Assembly: GCF_027023865.1 (NCBI RefSeq)
Contig: NZ_JALVUC010000016.1
Coordinates: 1-64,000, forward strand
Direction: 5' to 3'
Length of the DNA: 64,000 bases
DNA from: Thermococcus sp.
GTDB lineage: Archaea > Methanobacteriota_B > Thermococci > Thermococcales > Thermococcaceae
Program-made: the position numbers and the translations under genes
Shown: positions 58,112 to 64,000 of the stretch, in pieces
Layout: each line of letters opens with the position of its first letter
How positions within the stretch are numbered: position 1 is the first letter of the stretch
The notes under the pieces: model-generated
What the model was told of the DNA's origin: nothing
What the model saw: only the letters and a program-made list of their open reading frames with translations
Databases searched by the model: none

Positions 58112-58704
58112 GCCAACCACCTCTTTGCCTCCTTCTCGCGCCATCCCTCACCGAACAGTTCGTCCTGATTCTTCTTGTACCACTCGTAGTTATCATGATA
58201 GCGTTTCCAGCCGTCCGCTTTTCCTTTCTCTATCCTGCGCATTACCTCCAGTATCCCATCCATGACAGCCTCGGCCCTCGGCATGCACCCTGCTATGGCC
58301 ACGTCGATGGGTATGTATCTGTCAAGTTGCTTGACGACGTTGTAGGAATCCCAGTAAACGCCGCCGTTTATCGGGCATGAACCGTGGGCGAGGATGTACT
58401 TCGGCCCCTGCATCATCTCATACGTCACGATTATCCTTTTGAGGGTTTTAGGCGTTACATAGCCCGTTATGAGGAACAGGTCGGCCATCCTCGGCGATGG
58501 GTTGACCATGACGCCAAAGCGTTCAAAGTCGTACCTGGCGTTGGCCAGCGGCGGCATCTCGATACCGCCGCATCCGGTACAGAACGCCACTATCCAGAGG
58601 CTCTTCTTCCTAGCCCACCTGAACAGCGGCTCGAAGAGCTTGAACTCCTGGAGTTCGTAGTGTATGACGCCGTCGTTTTCGTTAACCCCTTTCATCTCGC
58701 TCAT
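58102..58704 (-). CDS. mbxJ: Mbx/Mbs complex small subunit MbxJ (NuoB-like)
   Basis: A 200-residue NuoB homologue with the [4Fe-4S] cluster ligands C42 and C45 (AFCTGCGGIEM), GSCPINGG and AGCMPRAEA, the cluster next to the catalytic site. ATG 58704 follows GAGGTGATGTGG. It is 10 bp from the mbxM stop and overlaps mbxK. Electron flow would be MbxN to MbxJ to the MbxL site. Confidence 0.92.
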   Translation of the reverse strand: MSEMKGVNENDGVIHYELQEFKLFEPLFRWARKKSLWIVAFCTGCGGIEMPPLANARYDFERFGVMVNPSPRMADLFLITGYVTPKTLKRIIVTYEMMQGPKYILAHGSCPINGGVYWDSYNVVKQLDRYIPIDVAIAGCMPRAEAVMDGILEVMRRIEKGKADGWKRYHDNYEWYKKNQDELFGEGWREKEAKRWLAWI

Positions 58705-58714
58705 CCACATCACC

Positions 58715-59608
58715 TCACACCGTGAGCAAAACGGCTATTATTCCCAGTATGGTCGGCCACTTCCAGAAGAACTTGGCCGCTTGGTCGATGGTGAACCTCG
58801 GGTAGATGCTGGCGACGAATATCGCTATGAAGAGCACCGCGAGTTGCTTGATGAAGAGGGTCAGTAGGTTGCTCGCCCCGCCAAGGAAGAGTATTGTGAA
58901 GAATGTCGTCTCCGCGAAGAGCTGTATCGCGTGCTGGGTGAAGAGTATCGCCGCCTGCTTGCCACCGTACTCCAGCATCGGACCCATGGATATTTCCGCT
59001 GGAGCACTTATGATGTCGAACGGCTCCAAACCTAGCATCGCCTGGAAGACTATGTCAAAGACTATCATCGCCAGGAGGAGCGCCGGGACAAAGATGCTCC
59101 ATCCGTGGATTCCTTGTAGGGCCACTATCTCGTTGAGCTTGAAGGTTCCCCAGTGCTGAACGAGCGCTATTATCGCCAGTCCGTAAGGTAACTGCATCGC
59201 CACCATTGTAAGTAGGCCACGCTGGACACCCAACGCTGAAAACGGGTTGCCCGAACTCATCGCACCAAGCATTATTCCAAGCATCGGCACCTCGAGTAGG
59301 TAGGCAACTACGATTAAATCGGCGTTGGTGCTGAAGAGCCTGAAGTTTGCTACCGGGATGAAGAGGAGCGCCGTTATGGTGGCTCCGAGGGCGAACACCG
59401 GTCCAAAGTCGTAGATTAAGCCGTGGCTGACGCTCTCCTTCTTCCCGAGGAGCTTGAGGGTATCTATGAGCGGCTGGTATATTGGAGGACCCACCCTCCT
59501 TTGTATCCTTGCTATAGCCTTTCTCTCGATGCCCATGAACAGGAAGCCCACCAGCGTCGCGTAGATGAGTATTCCAATCGCCTCAAGGATGAGTTTCCAG
59601 TATATCAT
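58715..59608 (-). CDS. mbxM: Mbx/Mbs complex membrane subunit MbxM (NuoH-like)
   Basis: A 297-residue integral membrane protein with about eight helices, homologous to NuoH, linking the peripheral arm to the ion-pumping modules. Conserved loop MGIERKAIARIQRRVGPP and the acidic loop LLEVPMLGIMLG / GLEPFDIISAPAEISMGPMLEYGG are present. Its start directly abuts the mbxH' stop. Confidence 0.92.
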   Translation of the reverse strand: MIYWKLILEAIGILIYATLVGFLFMGIERKAIARIQRRVGPPIYQPLIDTLKLLGKKESVSHGLIYDFGPVFALGATITALLFIPVANFRLFSTNADLIVVAYLLEVPMLGIMLGAMSSGNPFSALGVQRGLLTMVAMQLPYGLAIIALVQHWGTFKLNEIVALQGIHGWSIFVPALLLAMIVFDIVFQAMLGLEPFDIISAPAEISMGPMLEYGGKQAAILFTQHAIQLFAETTFFTILFLGGASNLLTLFIKQLAVLFIAIFVASIYPRFTIDQAAKFFWKWPTILGIIAVLLTV

Positions 59609-61450
59609 TCACAGCACCCCCCACAGCGCGAGTATAAGGAGTATTATTGCCAGATACCAGGAGTAGCTCTGGACGTTTCCGTTGTAGAAGCCCTCCCTGA
59701 GCCAGTCGGCGAAGTCCTCGAAGAGCCTGGCAAGCCTCTCATAGAAGCGGTCCCAACTGTACTTGAGCCAGAAGTCGAGTGCTTCCGCGAGCGGCCTGTA
59801 GAAGTTCTTCCTGATGGAGAGGTTGTAGTCCTCCGTAACGGGGTTACCCGACTGGTAGGTGTCTGTAACCGCTATCTTCCTCGCCCTTGCTCCGTAGACG
59901 TATATCAGGCCAGCCACGGAGAGACCGAAGAGCAGTATTACCGTAACCAGCAGGGCGTTGTATGTTCCGTGTGGTGTTATCAGCTTGGTATAGGTTCCGC
60001 CGATTACCTGGCCGCCGAGAACCTTGTTGAGGTACTTCGTCACAAGGCCGGGTGCCACACCGAAGAGGACGTTCGGTATTGCAAGTATGGTCATTGCTAT
60101 AAGGAGCGAGACGGGAGCCTCTTTAACATCCTTAAGGTCGCTCGGGGTCTGACCGTACCAGACTCCGTAGAGGAACCTGACCACGTAGGCAAAGGCCAGG
60201 CCGCTTCCGAGGAATATCGCACCAGCGACGAGCGGCATGTGAGCGCTTATAGCTGCTTCATATATGAGCCACTTGCTCGCGAAGCCGGCCATTGGGGGTA
60301 TTCCTGCGAGGCTGAGCACCGCTATGAGACCCATCGCAAAGGTGTAGGGCATCTTCCTTGCAAGGCCCCCCATGTCTTTAAACTGGGTCTTCCCTGTCCG
60401 GAGAATTATTGCGGCAGTGACGAGCCAGAACAGACCCTTGAAGACCGCATGGCTGAGCACGTGGAAGAGTCCTCCCATGAGTCCGAGGCTCGTGCCGGTT
60501 CCGAAGGCGAGGAGGATGTAACCCACCTGCCCAACTGATGAGTAGGCAAAGAGCTTCCGTATGTCCTCTTGCAGAACCGCGAGGAAGCTTGCGACCACGA
60601 CGGTGATGGCACCTATCCAGGCTATTATATAGGCGAAGGTCAGGTGGCCGTGGAAGGTCCCAAGTTCGGCGTAGAGTTTATAGCCCATCAGGATGTAGAT
60701 GAGCAGTATTCCATAAACACCCGCCTTGCTTAAAGCCCCGCTGAAGAAGCTGGTGTAGCTCTGGTCGGTCTCACTGTACGCTCCCGGCGCCCAGACGTGG
60801 AGTGGAAATGCCCCGGCCTTGACGCCAAATGCCGTGAGGAACAGCGTGAAGAGCAGTATCGTCTCGCCCTTTCCGATGGTTCCGAGGGAGACGTCCATTA
60901 GGAGGGCCTGTCTTATCGTGTTGAAGTCAAAGGAGCCGGTTTTGGCGTAGAGGATGCCTATGGCAAGGAGCATTGAGTACGCACCTATAACGCTGAGCAC
61001 GAAGTACTTGAGCGATTCGTGCCGGTTCCTCCTCAAGACCATCATGAAGCTCGCGAAGGTCATCAGCTCCCAGAGCAGGAAGAAGCTGATGAAGTCCTGG
61101 CTCAGGAAAACACCCAGCACACCGGTGAAGCTCATGAGGGCGAAGAGCCACTCGTAGCCCCGTCTTGATGTGGAAACCATTCCGAAGGCCATGGCTAGGG
61201 CTACCGTTGAGGCCACCGCGGTGAAGTACCAGCTCATAGTGCTCAGCTGGAAGTGGAGGGTAAACCCGCCCACCGTAATCGAGTAGTTCAGGGGGTTGGT
61301 CGTAACTTCGGTGTAGAGCTTGGCGAGGTAGGCTAAGGGCACCGCGGCACCGATTAGTCCTATCGTCTCCCTAACCCCCTTGAAGTCAAAGACCCACGCG
61401 AGAACCCCTGCGAGCAGGGGGGTAAATAGGATAATCGGGATCCCGTTCAT
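59609..61450 (-). CDS. Mbx/Mbs complex antiporter-like subunit MbxH'
   Basis: A 613-residue NuoL/MrpA-like ion-translocating subunit with about 14 core helices and a long C-terminal extension (about residues 540-610) ending in another membrane helix, resembling the lateral helix of complex I. Key residues: LWELMTFASFMMV (glutamate in helix 5), VWAPGAYSETDQSYTSFFSGALSKAGVY, and LFHVLSHAVFKGLFWL. It overlaps mbxH by 4 bp. With mbxH it forms the two antiporter-like modules. Confidence 0.9.
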   Translation of the reverse strand: MNGIPIILFTPLLAGVLAWVFDFKGVRETIGLIGAAVPLAYLAKLYTEVTTNPLNYSITVGGFTLHFQLSTMSWYFTAVASTVALAMAFGMVSTSRRGYEWLFALMSFTGVLGVFLSQDFISFFLLWELMTFASFMMVLRRNRHESLKYFVLSVIGAYSMLLAIGILYAKTGSFDFNTIRQALLMDVSLGTIGKGETILLFTLFLTAFGVKAGAFPLHVWAPGAYSETDQSYTSFFSGALSKAGVYGILLIYILMGYKLYAELGTFHGHLTFAYIIAWIGAITVVVASFLAVLQEDIRKLFAYSSVGQVGYILLAFGTGTSLGLMGGLFHVLSHAVFKGLFWLVTAAIILRTGKTQFKDMGGLARKMPYTFAMGLIAVLSLAGIPPMAGFASKWLIYEAAISAHMPLVAGAIFLGSGLAFAYVVRFLYGVWYGQTPSDLKDVKEAPVSLLIAMTILAIPNVLFGVAPGLVTKYLNKVLGGQVIGGTYTKLITPHGTYNALLVTVILLFGLSVAGLIYVYGARARKIAVTDTYQSGNPVTEDYNLSIRKNFYRPLAEALDFWLKYSWDRFYERLARLFEDFADWLREGFYNGNVQSYSWYLAIILLILALWGVL

Positions 61451-62934
61451 GCTCCCACCCCCATTAAGGGAACGTTCTTGATGTACTGCCCGACGTTGAA
61501 GATGTCGCTACCCGCTTTTTGGGCTAGATTCCATGCGTAGTTCGGGTAAACGCCTATTACTATCACGAGCGCCGCGAGGAAGAGCAGTATGAGGCTTATC
61601 GCCAAACCCTCGCGCACTCTCTCACCCTCGCCAACGAACCACATGGTGTGTATGAAGCGGAGGTAATAGACCGCCTCCACGACGCTCGCGCCGAGGATCA
61701 GTGCGACACCCCAAGTGTAACCGGCCTGAACGCCCGCTATGAGTATCCTGATCTTACTCCAGAATATGTTGAACAGCGGGATTCCGACGGCGGCGAGCGA
61801 ACCGACGGTCAGCGTGAACGCGGTCAGGGGCATCCTCCTCCCCAGTCCCTGGAAGTCCTCTATGGCCGTTCCGCCGAGCTTTACCCCAACGTAGCCGACG
61901 CCGAGGAACAGGAGGGCTTTGACTATTGCGTGGTTTATCATATGGAACACTCCCGCATCAACCCCTGCCTGAGTTCCAAGGGCTAGGGCGAAGGCTATCA
62001 TTCCAACCTGGCTTATTGATGAGTAGGATATCATCCTCTTGACGTCTCTCTGCCTCAATGCGGCGAATTCTGCCACCACGACGGTCAGGGTGGCCATTGC
62101 AATGAGCAGTTTTAGGACGTTGTGCCAGCTTTCAACAGCCTGCATGAGGTAGAGGAGCCTTGCGATGGCGTAGAGCCCCGCCTTGACGACGAAAGCCGAG
62201 AACATGACGGTTATCGCGTGCGGTGCTGCCTGGTAAGCATCCGGTGCCCAGGCGTTGAGTGGGAACAGCTCTGCCTCAACTGCAAGTCCGAAGATTATGA
62301 GGGCCAGACCAACCTGTGCAACCATGGGATTCATGTTCCCAGCGAGCTGGGCTATCTGGGCCATGTTGAGGGTTCCGAGGGAGCCGTAGATGAGTGTCAG
62401 GCCGATGAGGAAGAAGCTTGAGCCAATTCCTCCGAGGATCATGTACTTGAGCGAGGCCTCGGCCGCTTCCCCTGTCTTGTTGTATGCAGTGAGCGCGTAG
62501 GCCGTTATTGACGTTATCTCCATGAAGACGAAGAGGTTGAAGATATCGCCGGTTGCTATCATTCCCGTCGCTCCGAGCATCAGCAGGAGGAGGAGCATCG
62601 CGTACTTGTCTATTGGCTGCACCTTCATTGACCAGATGCTGAACACGGCGGTAAAGAAGCTTATCACCGCAACTATCAGCACGAAGAGGGCCGCGAAGTG
62701 GCCGATGTATAGGTCTATGCCGACTGGCGGCTTCCATGCGCCGGCCATGACTATAATGGGCTTGCCGGTTGTGTAAACCGTGTTGAAGACCCAGCCGGCT
62801 ATTCCTGCTTGGATGGCGGTTATTATTACCAAATAGGCTTTAATGCCCTTTTCACCGGCCCTCTTAATGAGGGGTACAAAGAACGCGCTGATGAGGGGCA
62901 GGGCTATGAGGAGTGAAGCGTACTGAACGTTCAT
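61447..62934 (-). CDS. mbxH: Mbx/Mbs complex antiporter-like subunit MbxH (MrpD/NuoN-like)
   Basis: A 495-residue MrpD/NuoN homologue with about 14 helices. The conserved glutamate in FVFMEITSITAYAL, the LFPLNAWAPDAYQAAPHAITVMFSAFVVKAGLYA region and GVFHMINHAIVKALLFL are typical of proton or sodium translocating subunits. Overlaps mbxG and mbxH' by 4 bp each (ATGA). Confidence 0.9.
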   Translation of the reverse strand: MNVQYASLLIALPLISAFFVPLIKRAGEKGIKAYLVIITAIQAGIAGWVFNTVYTTGKPIIVMAGAWKPPVGIDLYIGHFAALFVLIVAVISFFTAVFSIWSMKVQPIDKYAMLLLLLMLGATGMIATGDIFNLFVFMEITSITAYALTAYNKTGEAAEASLKYMILGGIGSSFFLIGLTLIYGSLGTLNMAQIAQLAGNMNPMVAQVGLALIIFGLAVEAELFPLNAWAPDAYQAAPHAITVMFSAFVVKAGLYAIARLLYLMQAVESWHNVLKLLIAMATLTVVVAEFAALRQRDVKRMISYSSISQVGMIAFALALGTQAGVDAGVFHMINHAIVKALLFLGVGYVGVKLGGTAIEDFQGLGRRMPLTAFTLTVGSLAAVGIPLFNIFWSKIRILIAGVQAGYTWGVALILGASVVEAVYYLRFIHTMWFVGEGERVREGLAISLILLFLAALVIVIGVYPNYAWNLAQKAGSDIFNVGQYIKNVPLMGVGA

Positions 62935-63275
62935 CCTCTCAACCTCCTTATTTCCTCAACGTTGAGAGTTCCGTATTTCTCATACAGGATTATGGCCGCG
63001 CTGAGGGCGAGGGCAGTGGTCGCGACGCCTATGACGATTGCCGTGAGGACAAGTGCCTGCGGAATCGGGTCAACTGCCTGGTTTGGACCGATCCCCTCGC
63101 TCAGGATTGGCGCGCTCCTTCCTGATATGTAGCCAATGCTCACCAGGAGGAGGTTGACGCCGCTCTCCATTATGCTCAACCCGATGAGGATTTTGAGTAC
63201 GTTCTTCTTAACGAGCACAGCGTAGAGGCCTATGAGCACGAGTGAGATGGCCCCGAAGTAGTATGCGCTAATCAT
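62931..63275 (-). CDS. mbxG: Mbx/Mbs complex subunit MbxG (MrpC/NuoK-like)
   Basis: A 114-residue protein with three transmembrane helices, homologous to MrpC/NuoK: LIGLYAVLVKKNVLKILIGLSIMESGVNLLLVSIGY, then QALVLTAIVIGVATTALALSAAIILYEKYGT. The glutamate in SIMESGVN is the conserved membrane acid. Overlaps both neighbours by 4 bp. Confidence 0.92.
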   Translation of the reverse strand: MISAYYFGAISLVLIGLYAVLVKKNVLKILIGLSIMESGVNLLLVSIGYISGRSAPILSEGIGPNQAVDPIPQALVLTAIVIGVATTALALSAAIILYEKYGTLNVEEIRRLRG

Positions 63276-63979
63276 TCCCTCACCTCCTCCTTGAGCATGT
63301 TGTCGATGATGCCGCTAAGCTCGGTGCCGACCTTTATGGCGATTAGGGTGTAGATTATCGGTATGAATCCGCCGCTGAAGAGTCTTCCTACGTTGTTGAT
63401 CCCCCAGTGCCACTGCTGCCATATCCAGTCGTAGAGGAAGTAGCTACCCAGAACAAGACCGATGAGGCCAACTAAAACGTAGCTCATCCCCGCAACTCCC
63501 TCTGTCTGCTCGAACGCCTTGTGTGGTATCTCGTACTGGGTGAACGCCAGGTAGAGAAGCAGGAACGCGGTTGCTATTGTCGCTCCACCCGGGAATCCTC
63601 CACCCGGGGTGAGGTGTCCGTGGATGAATATGTAGGCGCCGAAGACTATTATGAACGGCACGAGAAGCCTCGTTCCGGTTGTCAGGACGATTGAGCCTTT
63701 AGTTTTGGCTGTCCTCTCCTTCTTTCTCCTCCAGAGAAGCGCTCCAACGCCGGTTGAGGCTATGAACAGAACCGTAACCTCACCGAGCGTATCGAAACCA
63801 CGGTAGTTAACGACTATTGCTGTAACCACGTTGATCGCGCCGGTCTGTGCCTTAACGTGGTCGAGGTAATACTGACCCACCAACATTCTGTCCTGGCCGA
63901 AGGGGACTCCAGCAAGTCCCTGAGCTATCCAGTATCCGATTATCAGGAGGGTGATTATCGCGAGTGCGCGCTTGAGCAT
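63272..63979 (-). CDS. Mbx/Mbs complex MrpB-type subunit (fused MbhE/F-like)
   Basis: A 235-residue membrane protein joining two modules: an N-terminal part like MbhE/MrpA C-terminus (YRGFDTLGEVTVLFIASTGVGALLW) and a C-terminal MnhB/MrpB domain (LLVPFIIVFGAYIFIHGHLTPGGGFPGGATIATAFLLLYLAF). In Mbh these are separate genes. ATG 63979 follows GAGGTGGTGAAG. Immediately upstream a TGA (63990-63992) closes what is probably the preceding mbx gene, which lies outside the window, so the operon continues to the right. Confidence 0.88.
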   Translation of the reverse strand: MLKRALAIITLLIIGYWIAQGLAGVPFGQDRMLVGQYYLDHVKAQTGAINVVTAIVVNYRGFDTLGEVTVLFIASTGVGALLWRRKKERTAKTKGSIVLTTGTRLLVPFIIVFGAYIFIHGHLTPGGGFPGGATIATAFLLLYLAFTQYEIPHKAFEQTEGVAGMSYVLVGLIGLVLGSYFLYDWIWQQWHWGINNVGRLFSGGFIPIIYTLIAIKVGTELSGIIDNMLKEEVRE

Positions 63980-64000
63980 CTTCACCACCTCACCCACCAG

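Noticed and set aside
59423-60538. A 371-codon open frame on the plus strand opposite mbxH'
   Set aside because: It mirrors the codon structure of the mbxH' gene, has no ribosome binding site and its peptide lacks any fold-like pattern; long antisense frames are common in GC-rich coding sequence.

Overview
The window is a hyperthermophilic euryarchaeal chromosome segment, almost certainly Thermococcus or a close relative (Thermococcales). Evidence: archaeal RNA polymerase genes split as rpoH-rpoB-rpoA1-rpoA2 followed by rpl30e-nusA-rps12-rps7; eIF2-alpha, Nop10, L44e, S27e, SRP54 and TIP49; GGAGGTGAT-type ribosome binding sites with ATG/GTG/TTG starts; TTTATAAA-type TATA boxes; CCA-encoded tRNA genes; and a 13-subunit-type Mbx/Mbs sulfur-respiration operon, which is typical of this order. 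The order Lrp regulator - class III aminotransferase - two DUF996 proteins - mbx resembles what I recall of the TK1210-TK1226 region of T. kodakarensis.

Layout. 0-3.3 kb: sugar-nucleotide genes (manC/PMI fusion, phosphomannomutase). 3.4-6.8 kb: an ABC-2 exporter operon with two secreted or anchored proteins. 6.7-9.4 kb: a cobalt/nickel ECF transporter (cbiMNQO) behind a promoter with tandem 21-bp-spaced repeats. 9.5-12 kb: translation operon (L44e, S27e, eIF2-alpha, Nop10, PAC2). 12-14.5 kb: split lysine exporter, alanine aminotransferase, MoaD-like protein. 14.6-17.1 kb: four tRNAs, dispersed repeats and an orphan TnpB element. 17.1-19.5 kb: NreA DNA repair protein and a phosphodiesterase. 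19.6-29.1 kb: RNA polymerase/ribosomal operon. 29.4-35.7 kb: pyrimidine and purine salvage, CoA-disulfide reductase, helical-repeat protein. 30.9-31.7 kb: tRNA-Thr, a truncated tRNA-Gly and repeats. 36-39.8 kb: SRP54 operon and two regulators. 39.9-41.1 kb: four more tRNAs with repeats. 41.3-49.4 kb: a decayed gene, QueE, a CGP-CTERM surface protein, a possible C/D RNA, TIP49, and a DUF2284-CARF-PIN operon. 49.5-55.6 kb: PEBP, SemiSWEET-like, thioredoxin lipoprotein plus CcdA, Lrp plus racemase/aminotransferase, DUF996 pair. 55.6-64 kb: mbx operon, continuing beyond the window.

The most interesting items are: (1) a compact operon encoding a stand-alone CARF-like sensor, a PIN-domain nuclease whose gene overlaps it, and a DUF2284 metal protein, with no CRISPR locus in the window; (2) an orphan TnpB element with recognisable left and right end hairpins and a likely omegaRNA, inserted in a tRNA-flanking repeat whose apparent empty version lies at 31 kb; (3) a family of dispersed non-coding repeats attached to tRNA 3' ends; (4) an inverted tRNA-pair duplication (15.1 and 31.0 kb) that left a promoterless, 5'-truncated tRNA-Gly; (5) a 30-residue protein gene with a strong ribosome binding site, and several start-site revisions. 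All calls come from reading the sequence by eye; no database search was run.
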